A DNA stretch of 64,000 bases from CAVQGM01 sp963712065 (GCA_963712065.1 CAVQGM010000001.1:1736001-1800000); one strand, 5' to 3'; positions 16,140 to 27,301 are shown, numbered from the stretch's first letter. Notes: generated by a model not told the origin, from the sequence alone. Program-made: numbers and translations.

Positions 16140-16643
16140 TCAGGACCTGCCTCCGCCGCCGCGCCACCGCCTGCGGCGTCCACCACCGCCACCCGGTCCT
16201 CGACCCTGACCCGGGCCGCCTCGTTCGGCGCAGCGTCGGAACGCGGGCAGGTGGTTCTCCTGGGATGCCCGCTGCAGGTTGCGATAGGTGTCGCGCAGAT
16301 CGTCACGGGTGGTGCCGGCCAGCAGCCGGTCGTACAACGCGGCGTTCTCGATCTCGGCCTCGACCCCGGCCACGCATGCCTCGGTGACCGAGCCGTAGCG
16401 GGCCACCTGGCCGGGCCACGGATCGGGCGGGACCTCGAGCCCGTGGCGGGCGAAGAGACCCACGAGGGCGTCGATGTGGCGCTGCTCGGCCTCGACGATG
16501 TTGGAGAACGGGCGGACGTCACCGAAGTCGACGAGCACCTGGGCATAGGTGGCACGAGCCTTGTACTCGTCGTCGAGCGCCGCGAGCAGATCGGCCACCT
16601 CGGCGGGCGTGAGCTGCTGGCTGTCCTGGGGTCCTGTCGCCAT
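16140..16643 (-). CDS. DUF2202 ferritin-like protein with Gly/Arg-rich tail
   Basis: 167 residues from an ATG at 16643. ALDDEYKARATYAQVLVDFG, NIVEAEQRHIDALVGLFARHG, VEAEIENAALYDRLLAGT and RNLQRASQENHLPAFRRC supply four helices with the Glu and ExxH residues of a di-iron ferritin-like domain, matching DUF2202. The last about 28 residues are Gly/Arg-rich low complexity, unusual for the family and possibly nucleic-acid binding. It belongs to the same-strand metal block with ZIP and Dps. Its enzymatic activity is unknown. Confidence 0.85.
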   Translation of the reverse strand: MATGPQDSQQLTPAEVADLLAALDDEYKARATYAQVLVDFGDVRPFSNIVEAEQRHIDALVGLFARHGLEVPPDPWPGQVARYGSVTEACVAGVEAEIENAALYDRLLAGTTRDDLRDTYRNLQRASQENHLPAFRRCAERGGPGQGRGPGGGGGRRRRWRGGGGRS

Positions 16644-16747
16644 GGGCCCATGATCGCAGGACCACTCCGACCGAGTTCGCTCGGGTGGCCGGGGCCGTTC
16701 CCGGATCGACCGCCGGGGGAGCGTCGGGTCGGGGGCCGGCCGTGGGC

Positions 16748-17365
16748 TCAGGAAGGCTTGACCGCACCGCCCTCGGTCATCCAGGTCCACGGCTTCGGCC
16801 CGGTTGCGTAGCGGGACTCCGAGCGTTCGATCTCGAAGCCGGCGGCGCGCACCAACTCGGTGGGGTCCCGGGTGAGGTGGCACCCGTCGGCCAGTCGCTT
16901 CTGGAGCGGTTCCATGCGCCGCTGCCAGGTCGCGACCGATGCGTCGGGCGACAGGCCGTGCTCGAGGAAGTGGAACCGGCCTCCCGGTCGGAGCACCCGG
17001 AGGACCTCGGCCAGCGCCGCTTCGACGTCGGGGATCGTGCACAGCGTGAACGTCGAGAGGGCACCGTCACAGGTGGCGTCATCGAGCGGGATCGACTCGC
17101 CGCGGAGCGCGACGTGCTCGACCCGGACGTGGGAGTCAGCGATGCGCTGCTCGGCGATGCGCCGAGCCATCGCCGCAGGCTCCACGGCGTAGACGAGCTC
17201 GACCTCGGGTGGGTAGGCGGGCATGTTCAGGCCCGAACCGAACCCGATCTCCACCACCGTGCCCGACAGCCCGACGGTCACCTGTGTGCGCCACCTCCGC
17301 AGCTCGCCGGTGCCGCACGCCCGATCGATGAGATGCGGCAGGACGCGCTCTCGGTAGAAGCCCAC
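16748..17365 (-). CDS. SAM-dependent methyltransferase (Methyltransf_11 type)
   Basis: 205 residues starting at a GTG at 17365, fixed by AGGAGG 5 nt upstream (17376-17371). Motif I is VVEIGFGSGLNMPAY, then VYAVEPAAMA with the acidic beta-2 residue, then LSTFTLCTIPDVEAALAEVL and RVLRPGGRFHFLEHG, the standard Methyltransf_11 pattern. Such enzymes are often annotated as phospholipid or ubiquinone/menaquinone methyltransferases, but the substrate cannot be read from sequence. It sits 82 nt downstream of the peroxiredoxin and beyond a strong hairpin, so it is probably transcribed separately. Confidence 0.85.
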   Translation of the reverse strand: MGFYRERVLPHLIDRACGTGELRRWRTQVTVGLSGTVVEIGFGSGLNMPAYPPEVELVYAVEPAAMARRIAEQRIADSHVRVEHVALRGESIPLDDATCDGALSTFTLCTIPDVEAALAEVLRVLRPGGRFHFLEHGLSPDASVATWQRRMEPLQKRLADGCHLTRDPTELVRAAGFEIERSESRYATGPKPWTWMTEGGAVKPS

Positions 17366-17410
17366 GCAGACCTCCTGTTGCTCGTGGTCAGCCGTACGGA
17401 TGGCCGGTCG

Positions 17411-17435
17411 CGGGGGCGAGCCTGGCTCGCCCCCC
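17411..17435. terminator. Hairpin terminator after the peroxiredoxin gene
   Basis: GGGGCGAGCC and GGCTCGCCCC form a near-perfect stem with a minimal loop, 13 nt past the peroxiredoxin stop. There is no U-tract, as is common for high-GC actinobacterial terminators. Confidence 0.65.
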
Positions 17436-17447
17436 GCACCGTCTGGG

Positions 17448-18074
17448 TCAGGGGGCGTCGGCGTAGCGGAGGTAGGGCTTGAACTCCTCGACGTTCTCGA
17501 ACCTCTTCTTGGCGTCCTCGGTCGACACGGCCATGGCGACGATGACCCGGTCGCCCGGCTTCCAGTCGGCGGGGGTGGCGATCGGGTTGGCGTCGGTGGC
17601 CTGGAGGGCATCGATGACGCGGACGATCTCGTCGAAGTTGCGGCCCACCGACTTGGGGTAGGTGAGCATGAGTCGCAGCTTGTCGTCGGGGTCGACGATG
17701 AACACCGACCGCACGGTGGAGGTGTCGCCCTCGCCGGGGTGGATCATGTCGTAGAGCTCGGCGATGTGGTGGTCCGGGTCGGCGACGATCGGGAAGTTGA
17801 GCGGGGTGCCGGTGACCTCGCCGATGTCGGGAGCCCACCGGTGGTGCTCCTCGATCGGGTCGATGGACAGGGCCATGGCCTTGGTGTTGCGCTTGGCGAA
17901 CTCGCTGCCGAGTGCGGCGGTGCGGCCGAGCTCGGTGGTGCACACGGGGGTGAAGTCGGCCGGGTGGCTGAAGAAGACGGCCCAGGAGCCCTTCTTCCAC
18001 TCGTGGAAGGAGATCTCGCCGTCGGTGGTCATGGCGGTGAAGTCGGGGGCGGTGTCGCCCAGGTGGAGGCCCAT
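17448..18074 (-). CDS. 1-Cys peroxiredoxin (Prx6 type)
   Basis: 208 residues from an ATG at 18074 preceded by AAAGGAC. The active site is HPADFTPVCTTELG, with peroxidatic Cys45. It is the only Cys in the protein, so no resolving Cys exists and the mechanism is 1-Cys, needing an external thiol. The C-terminal extension WKPGDRVIVAMAVSTEDAKK is typical of Prx6-like dimers. It reduces hydrogen peroxide and organic hydroperoxides in the cytosol. It lies close to dps, furA and katG, fitting a peroxide-response cluster. Confidence 0.95.
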   Translation of the reverse strand: MGLHLGDTAPDFTAMTTDGEISFHEWKKGSWAVFFSHPADFTPVCTTELGRTAALGSEFAKRNTKAMALSIDPIEEHHRWAPDIGEVTGTPLNFPIVADPDHHIAELYDMIHPGEGDTSTVRSVFIVDPDDKLRLMLTYPKSVGRNFDEIVRVIDALQATDANPIATPADWKPGDRVIVAMAVSTEDAKKRFENVEEFKPYLRYADAP

Positions 18075-18215
18075 GCGAGCGTCCTTTCGTCGGGGTGGTC
18101 GGAGCGTGATCGGTGGCTCGAATGTACCCGGGGTGCTCAACCCCTCTTGGTGCGGGGTTCGCCGGGGCGTCTCGTCCGACTCGCCATCCGCAGCCGCCGG
18201 TGTTCCCGGTCGCTC

Positions 18216-18596
18216 TCAGGCGTCGAGCGCGTCGAGCGCAGCGGTGAGCTGCGCGGCAGCAGCCTCGGCGAGCTCGGCGAAGGCGGGGTCGGGCACGAGG
18301 TCGCGGGGGTCGACGACCCTGATCCGGGTGCCACCCGCGCCGTCGGGTTCGAGCACGACGTTGCACGGCAGGACCAACGCCACGGACGGGTCGAGCTGCA
18401 GGGCTCGGTGGGCGAAGTGCGGGTTGCAGGCGCCGAGGATCTTCAAGGCCGGGCGGTCGATGCCGAGCTTGGCCTTCAGGGTGGCGGCGATGTCGATCTC
18501 GGTGAGCACGCCGAAGCCTTGGTCGGCGAGGGCGGCTCGCACGGCGGCCTCGGCCTGGTCGGCCGGGAGGGCAACGGTGGTCTCGATGGCACGCAT
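18216..18596 (-). CDS. DUF302 family protein
   Basis: 126 residues from an ATG at 18596 preceded by AAAGGGAC. VRAALADQGFGVLTEIDIAA, KILGACNPHFAHRALQLDP and VALVLPCNVVLEPDG are the diagnostic DUF302 blocks, with conserved Cys in GACNP and LPCNV. The fold is a small alpha/beta domain of unknown activity, often encoded near CsoR/CstR-type regulators and sulfur or copper genes. A matching palindrome lies at 18680-18695 upstream. It is divergent from furA. Confidence 0.9.
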   Translation of the reverse strand: MRAIETTVALPADQAEAAVRAALADQGFGVLTEIDIAATLKAKLGIDRPALKILGACNPHFAHRALQLDPSVALVLPCNVVLEPDGAGGTRIRVVDPRDLVPDPAFAELAEAAAAQLTAALDALDA

Positions 18597-18679
18597 GTGT
18601 CCCTTTCGATGAGAGGCCGGTGGGACGCGCACCCGGCGCAGGTGCGGGGTCACGAGTGGGCCCGGGTGCTTTGCTCCCT

Positions 18680-18695
18680 ATACCCCCCAGGGTAT
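18680..18695. promoter_or_regulatory. CsoR/CstR-like operator
   Basis: ATACCC-CCCA-GGGTAT, a 16-bp palindrome with 6-bp arms, resembles the C/G-run operators bounded by TA that CsoR-family copper or persulfide sensors bind. It sits about 85 nt upstream of the DUF302 ATG and overlaps a TATAGG-type -10 on the minus strand. No csoR gene is visible in the window. Confidence 0.55.
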
Positions 18696-18749
18696 CTAGG
18701 ATCGTGGGTTCCACAACCTCGGGGGGCGGGGCCTTGCAGGGCTAGATTC

Positions 18750-18784
18750 TTGACATGATCCAGGATTAGATCCATAGTGCGATC
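18750..18784 (+). promoter_or_regulatory. furA-katG promoter, leaderless
   Basis: TTGACA at 18750-18755, a 17-bp spacer, and CATAGT at 18773-18778, followed by 6 nt to the ATG at 18785. The spacer and flanks hold repeated GATCC/GATC elements (ATGATCCAGGATTAGATCC), an A/T-richer patch in a GC-rich region and a likely FurA autoregulatory site. Confidence 0.75.
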
Positions 18785-19252
18785 ATGCCCAGGGACGAGT
18801 CGCCCGATCTCGCCCAGCTGCTCCGCCGCCACGGTGTCCAGGTGACGGCGCAACGGCTGGCCGTGCTGCGGGCGGTGTCGAGCCGGCCGCACGGCACGGC
18901 GGACGACATCGAAGGGCTCGTGCGGGCCGAGATCGGTTCGATCTCCCGTCAGGCCGTGTACGACGCCCTCGGCACCCTGACCGACACCGGTCTCATCCGG
19001 CGGATCCAGCCGGCGCGGTCCCCGGCCCGCTACGAGGACCGGGTCGACGACAACCACCACCATCTCGTCTGTCGGTCCTGTGGCCGCACGGTCGACGTCG
19101 ACTGTGCGGTGGGGCGCAGACCCTGTCTGGAAGCCGCGGATGACCACGGGTTCACGATCGACGAAGCCGAGGTCATCTACTGGGGCGTGTGCCCCACCTG
19201 CCAGGCGACGGACGAGCACGACACCACGCCACCTGACCACCTGACCACCTGA
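18785..19252 (+). CDS. furA: Fur-family peroxide-responsive repressor
   Basis: 155 residues. The winged-helix part has VTAQRLAVLRAVSSRPHGTA and RQAVYDALGTLTDTGLIRRI. The metal part has DNHHHLVCRSCGRTVDVDC with the CxxC zinc site and a second CPTC near the C-terminus. It is directly followed by katG (8-nt gap), the mycobacterial-type furA-katG arrangement, in which iron-loaded FurA represses both genes and peroxide relieves repression. The leaderless promoter at 18750-18778 supports co-transcription. The substitution of family-wide metal ligands was not checked residue by residue. Confidence 0.95.
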   Translation: MPRDESPDLAQLLRRHGVQVTAQRLAVLRAVSSRPHGTADDIEGLVRAEIGSISRQAVYDALGTLTDTGLIRRIQPARSPARYEDRVDDNHHHLVCRSCGRTVDVDCAVGRRPCLEAADDHGFTIDEAEVIYWGVCPTCQATDEHDTTPPDHLTT

Positions 19253-19260
19253 GGAGCACC

Positions 19261-21495
<2,235 letters not shown>

Positions 21496-21516
21496 GCCGG
21501 GCGCAGCGCCGACCGT

Positions 21517-21544
21517 CGAGAGCCCCGGGATCCCGGGGCTCTCG
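21517..21544. terminator. Bidirectional terminator between katG and acyl-CoA synthetase
   Basis: A perfect 28-bp palindrome (arms CGAGAGCCCCGGGA and its complement) lies 21 nt past the katG stop and 37 nt past the stop of the convergent gene. Confidence 0.8.
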
Positions 21545-21581
21545 CGCGTGCGGGCGACGGCGTCGCCGGGGCCGGCCGAGC

Positions 21582-23135
21582 TCAGCCGACGCCGCGGCCC
21601 TCGCCCTCCCAGTAGGGCGCCCGCAGCTCGCGCTTGAGCACCTTCATCGCCCCCGACAGGGGGAGGGGCTCGCTGCGGAACTCGACCGACTTGGGCAGCT
21701 TGTAGCCGGCGATGAGCTGGCGGGCGTGCTCGACGATCTCGTCCTGGTCGATCTCGGCACCGGCCTTGGGGACCACGATGGCATGCACCGCCTCGCCCCA
21801 CACGTCGTGGGGGACGCCGATGACCGCCACCTGCTCGACGGCCGGGTGGGTGGCGATGGCGTTCTCGACCTCGACGGAGTACACGTTCTCGCCGCCGGTG
21901 ACGATCATGTCCTTCACCCGGTCCACGAGGTACAGGTAGCCGCGCTCGTCCAGGTAGCCGGCGTCGCCGGTGTGGTACCAGCCGTCGTGGAACACCTCGG
22001 CGGTGGCGTCCGGCTTGTTCCAGTACTCCCGCATGAAGTTGCCGCCCCGCGCGCACACCTCTCCGGTCTCGCCCTGCGGCACCGGCTTGCCGTCGGGGTC
22101 CTGGATGGTGAGCACCACGCCGGGCACGGGTCGCCCGGCGGAGCGCAGCAGCGCTCCGCCCTCCCGGTGCTCGTCCGGCCCCAGCACCGTGAGCACGGCC
22201 GAGGCCTCGGTCATGCCGTAGCCCTGGAACACGCGGAGGTCCGGGTAGAGCTGGAGCAGACGCTCGAGCAGCGCGGTGGGCATCGGTGACGCCCCGTAGG
22301 TCAGCACCTCCAGCGAGGCCAGCCGCTCGGGCCGGAACTCGGGGTGGTTGAGCAGCATGCCGACCATCGTCGGGACCATCACCGTCCACGTCACGCTCTC
22401 GGCCTCGATCGCGTCCATCACCGCCGCGGGATCGAACAGGGGCACGAAGGTGGAAGCCCCGCCGGCGGCGGGCACGCCGAGGACACCGCCCATGGTGGCG
22501 GCGTGGAACATCGGCGTCTGGTTGAGGTTGACGATGTGCTCGTCGAGCCCCCACCGCATGGCGACGTGGTAGAGGTTCAGGATCTCGGCCCGGTGCTCGA
22601 CCAGCACGCCCTTGGGCAGCCCGGTCGTGCCCCCCGTGTACATGAGCACCACCGGATCGGTCTCGTCGGGCTCGTCGGGCAGCCTCGGGTCGGCGGCGTC
22701 GATCAGCTCGTCGTAGGTGGCGTCGTGGGGGACGTCGCCCTCGCCCATGACCACCACGTGCTCGATGCCCGCCTCCTCGCGGACCTGCTCGATCATGCCG
22801 CCGAAGAGGAAGTCGGTGAAGACCACCTTGGTGCCCGAGTCCTGGAGGATGTAGGCGAGCTCGGGCGCGGCGAGGCGCAGGTTGAGCGGGTTCATGACCC
22901 CGGCCCCCAGGAACGCGGCGTGCCACAGCTCCATGTAGCGGTGGCTGTTGAGGGCCATCACCGCGAAGCGGTCCTCCCCGGACACCCCCAGGTCGCGCAG
23001 CGCGCCCGCCGCCCGGCCCACCCGGCCGACGTGCTCGGCGAAGGTCGCCCGGTGGGCGCCGTCGACGATGGCCTCCTTGTCGGGGATCTGGTCCACCTTG
23101 GGCAGCAGCATCCGGTGGTACACGAGTTCCTTCAT
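21582..23135 (-). CDS. Long-chain acyl-CoA synthetase (AMP-forming)
   Basis: 517 residues from an ATG at 23135, preceded by GAGGGGG. The AMP-binding P-loop is VVLMYTGGTTGLPKGV; later motifs are FQGYGMTEASAVLTV, WYHTGDAGYLDERGYLYLVD and VKDMIVTGGENVYSVEVENA; the C-terminal domain Lys lies in LPLSGAMKVLKREL. It therefore activates a carboxylic acid to acyl-CoA through an acyl-adenylate. Many close relatives act on medium- or long-chain fatty acids in actinobacterial beta-oxidation, but the chain length is not predictable. A TACGCT element in the upstream region may be its -10. Confidence 0.93.
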   Translation of the reverse strand: MKELVYHRMLLPKVDQIPDKEAIVDGAHRATFAEHVGRVGRAAGALRDLGVSGEDRFAVMALNSHRYMELWHAAFLGAGVMNPLNLRLAAPELAYILQDSGTKVVFTDFLFGGMIEQVREEAGIEHVVVMGEGDVPHDATYDELIDAADPRLPDEPDETDPVVLMYTGGTTGLPKGVLVEHRAEILNLYHVAMRWGLDEHIVNLNQTPMFHAATMGGVLGVPAAGGASTFVPLFDPAAVMDAIEAESVTWTVMVPTMVGMLLNHPEFRPERLASLEVLTYGASPMPTALLERLLQLYPDLRVFQGYGMTEASAVLTVLGPDEHREGGALLRSAGRPVPGVVLTIQDPDGKPVPQGETGEVCARGGNFMREYWNKPDATAEVFHDGWYHTGDAGYLDERGYLYLVDRVKDMIVTGGENVYSVEVENAIATHPAVEQVAVIGVPHDVWGEAVHAIVVPKAGAEIDQDEIVEHARQLIAGYKLPKSVEFRSEPLPLSGAMKVLKRELRAPYWEGEGRGVG

Positions 23136-23369
23136 GGCCGTCCCCCTCTCGGTGCGGTGAGCGTAGCGAGGCTCTCGGGCCGAGGCCGGCGACGTCGCTC
23201 GTCGCCGCGGCCTTCCGCCGACCCGGGGACGCCTGCGTCGCACTGCACCACCTCACGCGACCGGCCCATGGGTCCGGGAGGCCCACCGGGAATCAGGCCC
23301 CCAGACCCATGCCGGCGGCGCGGCCATCCGCGAGAATCGAACGAGGCGGCAGACGGCGGAAGAGGGCTC

Positions 23370-25595
23370 GTGTCACGAAACTGGCTTCTGGCGCTCGGTG
23401 CCGGAGCTGCGGGCGCGCTGACGATCGCCGGTGATCCACACTCGGGCGCCGGCGTGGCGATGACGGTCGTCCTCTTCGCGCTGACCTGCCTGCTCTGCCT
23501 CCTTCCGCACGGTCCCGGCCGACCGTCGCCCCGGCTCGGGCTCGGTTCGTCGGCAGCCGTGCTCGAACTGACCGTCCTCGCCGGACTGGTGTTGGGGCAA
23601 CGGCCGTGGTTCGTCTTCGTGGTCCCGACGCTCCTGCTGGTCGCCGTCGGGGCGATGGGTGCGGTGCTCTGGCGGCTGCTCAAGCAGCGCTTCTCGGGTC
23701 GGGCGACCCAGCAGATGCTCGTCGCGATGGTCGCCGCCATCAGCGCCGACGTGTCGATGTGGGTGATCGTGATCCAGCCGCACGTGGCCCCCCTCGGTTG
23801 GGTGGACCACGCCGTTGCGCTCGTCACCACCATCGGCGCCGGCCTGGCCCTCACCGTTGCCATCGCGGCGGGGATGTTCGGTCGGGAGGCCGGTGGAAGC
23901 CACACGATCCCGTTGCTCCGTGGGGCGGTGCTGGTCCTGCTCACCAGCCAGGCGTTCATGATCGAGACCCTCGTCAGGGGTGAGCCGTACGGCCCGGCCG
24001 AGCTGGCCCTCCTCCTGCTCGCGGCCGCACTGGTCGCTGGAGCCGCCGCCAACCCGTCACCGGAGATGTCGGCCCTCCCGCCCCTGGCATCCACCGGCAT
24101 GAGCCGGTCCGCGGTGTCGGTGTTCGTGGTGGCGCTCGCCGTCGGTCCGGTGTTGACCGGTGTCAGCCTCGGATCCGGGCTCGAGCTGTCCCTCGAAGCG
24201 ATCGCCATCGGTACCGGGCTGCTGTCGATCGCCGTCGCTGCGGCGCTCGGGGTGGTGCTCCGCGACTTCAACCACGCCGACTTCTGGGTCCAGCACGATC
24301 AGCTCACGGGACTGCCGAACAAGGAGGCGTTCCGGTCCAGGCTCGAAGAGGTCATCGCCAGCATCGAGGCCTGGGGTGGCGAGCTCGCGGTGATGTTCCT
24401 CGACCTGGATCGCTTCAAGGTCGTCAACGACAGCCTGGGGCACAGCGCCGGCGACCAACTCCTCGAAGAGGTCGCCCGACGCCTCTCGAGCTTCTGCCGT
24501 GACGGCGTCGACATCGCCCGGTTGGGCGGCGACGAGTTCGGGCTCCTGGTGCACGGCGTCGACAGCAACCGGAGATCGGTGTCTCTCGCCACCGAGATCG
24601 TGAGCCAGTTCAAGGAACCCTTCACGGTCGGTGACCGGTCCCTGCACATCGCCCCGAGCATCGGGGTGGCGAGCTACCCGACCGATGGACGCGACGTGGA
24701 AGAGCTGCTGCGCAGCGCCGATTCCGCCATGTACCGCGCCAAGGAAGCGGGAAGCTCGCAGATCCGGACCTTCCTGCCCGAGATGCACCGCAGCGCCGTC
24801 GGCCGGCTGAACCTCGAGTCCGCCCTGCACGATGCCATCGCCGACGAACGACTCGAGGTGCACTACCAACCCCAGATCGACGCCTCCACCGGTGTGATCA
24901 TCGGCGCCGAGGCCCTGTTGCGCTGGCGGCACCCTGCGCTGGGCATGCTCAGCCCCGGCCGGTTCATCCCCATCGCCGAGGAGACCGGGCTGATCGTGCG
25001 GATCGGCGAGTGGGTCCTCAGGAACGCCGTGGGGCAGATGGTCGACTGGCTGCCTCTCGTCGGGCCCACGTTCAGCATGGCCGTCAACCTGTCTCCTCGC
25101 CAGCTCGAGCTGCAGGACGTCTCGGACATGACGGCGCACGCGCTGCGGATGTCCGGTCTCGAGGCGCAGCGGCTCGAGCTCGAGGTGACCGAGACCATGG
25201 CGATGTCGAAGCGGATCGATCTGGAGAGGACGCTGAACGAGCTGAGCGGGCTGGGCGTCCGCCTGGCCATCGATGACTTCGGCACCGGCTTCAGCGGGCT
25301 CGGCTACCTGGACCGGCTGCCCATCGACCGCATCAAGGTCGACGGTTCGTTCATCCAGGCGATCGACGCCGAGCGGCCCGACTCGCGCCTGGTCATCGCC
25401 ATCCTCGGTCTGGCCCGCACGATGGGGCTCGAGGTCGTGGCCGAGGGGGTGGAGACCGCGGCCCAACGCGACTTCCTGCTGCTCCACGAGTGCCGACGGA
25501 TGCAGGGGTTCCTGTTCGACCGCCCCATGCCGGCCGATCAGTTCGAACGGGTGCTGGCCGCCGCCCGGCCCACCGAGCCCCTCGAGATGGTCTGA
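23370..25595 (+). CDS. Membrane GGDEF-EAL protein (cyclic di-GMP turnover)
   Basis: 741 residues from a GTG at 23370 with AAGAGGG about 5 nt upstream. The first about 290 residues form eight or nine hydrophobic helices with no recognisable sensory domain. The GGDEF domain has LTGLPNKEAF and an intact GGDEF at residues 386-390. The EAL domain has an intact EAL at 514-516 (AEALLRWRHP), with DDFGTGFSGLGYL and the later KVDGSFI also conserved. Both diguanylate cyclase and phosphodiesterase activities are therefore possible; which dominates cannot be told. The multi-helix N-terminus resembles a MASE-type sensor. It is a single gene facing away from the acyl-CoA synthetase. Confidence 0.93.
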   Translation: MSRNWLLALGAGAAGALTIAGDPHSGAGVAMTVVLFALTCLLCLLPHGPGRPSPRLGLGSSAAVLELTVLAGLVLGQRPWFVFVVPTLLLVAVGAMGAVLWRLLKQRFSGRATQQMLVAMVAAISADVSMWVIVIQPHVAPLGWVDHAVALVTTIGAGLALTVAIAAGMFGREAGGSHTIPLLRGAVLVLLTSQAFMIETLVRGEPYGPAELALLLLAAALVAGAAANPSPEMSALPPLASTGMSRSAVSVFVVALAVGPVLTGVSLGSGLELSLEAIAIGTGLLSIAVAAALGVVLRDFNHADFWVQHDQLTGLPNKEAFRSRLEEVIASIEAWGGELAVMFLDLDRFKVVNDSLGHSAGDQLLEEVARRLSSFCRDGVDIARLGGDEFGLLVHGVDSNRRSVSLATEIVSQFKEPFTVGDRSLHIAPSIGVASYPTDGRDVEELLRSADSAMYRAKEAGSSQIRTFLPEMHRSAVGRLNLESALHDAIADERLEVHYQPQIDASTGVIIGAEALLRWRHPALGMLSPGRFIPIAEETGLIVRIGEWVLRNAVGQMVDWLPLVGPTFSMAVNLSPRQLELQDVSDMTAHALRMSGLEAQRLELEVTETMAMSKRIDLERTLNELSGLGVRLAIDDFGTGFSGLGYLDRLPIDRIKVDGSFIQAIDAERPDSRLVIAILGLARTMGLEVVAEGVETAAQRDFLLLHECRRMQGFLFDRPMPADQFERVLAAARPTEPLEMV

Positions 25596-25615
25596 AGGGG
25601 TCCGGTCGCCGGAGG

Positions 25616-26515
25616 TCAGTCGCGATGGCGGGCCAGGAAGTCGAGGATGGCCCGGTTGAACACCTCGTTGCGATCGCCGGCGACCATGTGGCCGGCGCCG
25701 GCCACGTCGGCGTACTCGGCATGCGGGACCCGGGCGAGGAAGTCCCGGGCACCCTCCTCGCTGAGCAGGTCGCTGCTGCGCCCCCGCACGAGGAGCGTCG
25801 GGACCCGCAGCGCGTCGGCGGCCTCTCCCAGGCGGGTCTCCCCCACGAGCGACGAGCGGGTCTCGTCCGGCGAGCCGAACCGGCCTTGGATGAACTGGGG
25901 GTCCCAGTGCCACACCCACCGACCGTCGTCCCGTCGGCGGAGGTTCTTGGCCAGGCCGGAGAGGTCGGTGGGTCGGGGCCGGTGCGGGTTGTACGCGGCG
26001 ATGGCATCGGCGGCGTCCTCGAGCGAGGCGAAGCCGTCGGGAGCGGCGGTCATGAACGCGCCGATGCGATCCCGACCCGACCGCTCCAGCTTGTGGGCGA
26101 CGTCGACGAGCACCAGGGCTCGGGCGACGCGGTCCTGTTCGGGCGACTCCGCGACCGCGACCATCGAGGTGATGCCGCCGAGCGACGCGCCGACCAGGAC
26201 CGGCGGACGGGGGAAGGTGGCGGCGAGCTCCCGTAGGTCGCCGACGAAGGCGTCGAGGGAGTAGTCGCCGTCGGCGGCCCAGTCGCTGTCCCCGTGGCCG
26301 CGCAGGTCGACCGAGGTCGCCCGCCAGCCGGCGTCGACGAGCACGCGCCACGTACCCGCCCAGGAGTGACGCGTCTGGCCACCACCGTGGAGGAGGAGGG
26401 CCGTCGGCCCGTCCTCGGGGCCACCGACGTCGGCGGCGAGCGACAGATCGGGAGCGACCCGGATGCGGACGGTGTCGGAGTCGACCGGATTCCCTTCGGT
26501 GCGCATGGCCACCAT
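25616..26515 (-). CDS. Alpha/beta hydrolase
   Basis: 299 residues (ATG 26515; ATG 26506 also possible). HGGGQTRHSWAGTWRVL is the oxyanion region, DLRGHGDSDW the typical RGHG block, VGASLGGITSMVA the nucleophile elbow (GxSxG with Ser), and GAGHMVAGDRNEVF carries the catalytic His; the Asp is likely in VRGRSSDLLSEE. It resembles the peroxidase/esterase-like hydrolases of aromatic or lipid metabolism, but the substrate is unknown. It is same-strand and 20 nt downstream of the Cys-rich gene, so the two are probably co-transcribed. Confidence 0.85.
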   Translation of the reverse strand: MVAMRTEGNPVDSDTVRIRVAPDLSLAADVGGPEDGPTALLLHGGGQTRHSWAGTWRVLVDAGWRATSVDLRGHGDSDWAADGDYSLDAFVGDLRELAATFPRPPVLVGASLGGITSMVAVAESPEQDRVARALVLVDVAHKLERSGRDRIGAFMTAAPDGFASLEDAADAIAAYNPHRPRPTDLSGLAKNLRRRDDGRWVWHWDPQFIQGRFGSPDETRSSLVGETRLGEAADALRVPTLLVRGRSSDLLSEEGARDFLARVPHAEYADVAGAGHMVAGDRNEVFNRAILDFLARHRD

Positions 26516-26535
26516 GTTCGTCGCTCGCGGCGGTG

Positions 26536-27234
26536 TCAGCGCGCCGAGCGTGGGAGGCGGGCTCGCAGCTCGACGTAGACCTCGGTGCCGGCGATGTCCT
26601 CCAGCTCGTCGGCCAGCGAGTCGATCACCCGCCGCTCGCCCACGTAGGCGTCGTCGCCCTCGGTGCAACACCACGCCATCGTCTCGCCGACCTCGCCCCA
26701 GTCGGCGCGCGACCAGCGCCGCACGGTCGCGATCTCGGTGCCGTCCTCGCCGGGCTCCCAGTCGACGTGCAGGGGGAGCTGCCAGCACACCGACGGCTTC
26801 CACTCGATCGGCGACTCGCCGGCGTCGATGGCGGCCAGGTGGAGGGCGCACCCGGGACCGCCCCGGTGGCCCGGCCGGTTGAGGAAGATGCAGGCGCCGT
26901 CGACCACACGGGTGTTGCGTCGCTCCTCGTCGGAGAAGATGCCACCGTCGACGGCGTCGGCCCGGTGCTCGAACCGCTCCGCCGGGATCATCGCCGCCAT
27001 GGCGCTCAGGCGCATCGCCTCGTCCTCCCCGTCGAGGTGGGCCCCGATCGAGCAGCACCCGAGACCGAGGTGGGGGCCGGGCTCGGGCTCGATGCCCACG
27101 CAACCCCGCCCCCACGTGCACGCCCAGTTGGACTCGAGGAACGAACGCTCGAACCGCCAGAGGGTCGTTCCGTCCCCGATCTCCTCGAAGCCGGGATCGC
27201 CGTTCGCCGTGCCCCCGCCCCCGTCCACCCGCAT
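26536..27234 (-). CDS. Cys-rich conserved protein, YkgJ/DUF3109-like metal-binding
   Basis: 232 residues from an ATG at 27234, with TACCCT at 27248-27243 (near-leaderless). It has nine Cys in the sequence, grouped as NWACTWGRGC, GLGCCSIG, DGACIFLNRP with GPGCALH, KPSVCWQLPL, and AWCCTEG. The order C-x-FL, GC-x-LH, P-x-VCWQLP strongly resembles the CxxxCxxC-type zinc/iron-chelating proteins (YkgJ, DUF3109). It likely binds an Fe-S cluster or zinc; no enzymatic role can be given. It is co-oriented with the hydrolase downstream and divergent from the MFS transporter. Confidence 0.65.
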   Translation of the reverse strand: MRVDGGGGTANGDPGFEEIGDGTTLWRFERSFLESNWACTWGRGCVGIEPEPGPHLGLGCCSIGAHLDGEDEAMRLSAMAAMIPAERFEHRADAVDGGIFSDEERRNTRVVDGACIFLNRPGHRGGPGCALHLAAIDAGESPIEWKPSVCWQLPLHVDWEPGEDGTEIATVRRWSRADWGEVGETMAWCCTEGDDAYVGERRVIDSLADELEDIAGTEVYVELRARLPRSAR

Positions 27235-27301
27235 CGGGAGCCAGGGTACCGAGCCGTCGCCCGAGGTTCGGACGCCGACCCGACTCTGGTCGAGGCCCAT
27301 G

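Noticed and set aside
23180..23220. Hairpin GGCGACG...CGTCGCC between the acyl-CoA synthetase and GGDEF-EAL genes.
   Set aside because: The genes are divergent, so a terminator is not expected here, and the short stem is common by chance at this GC level.
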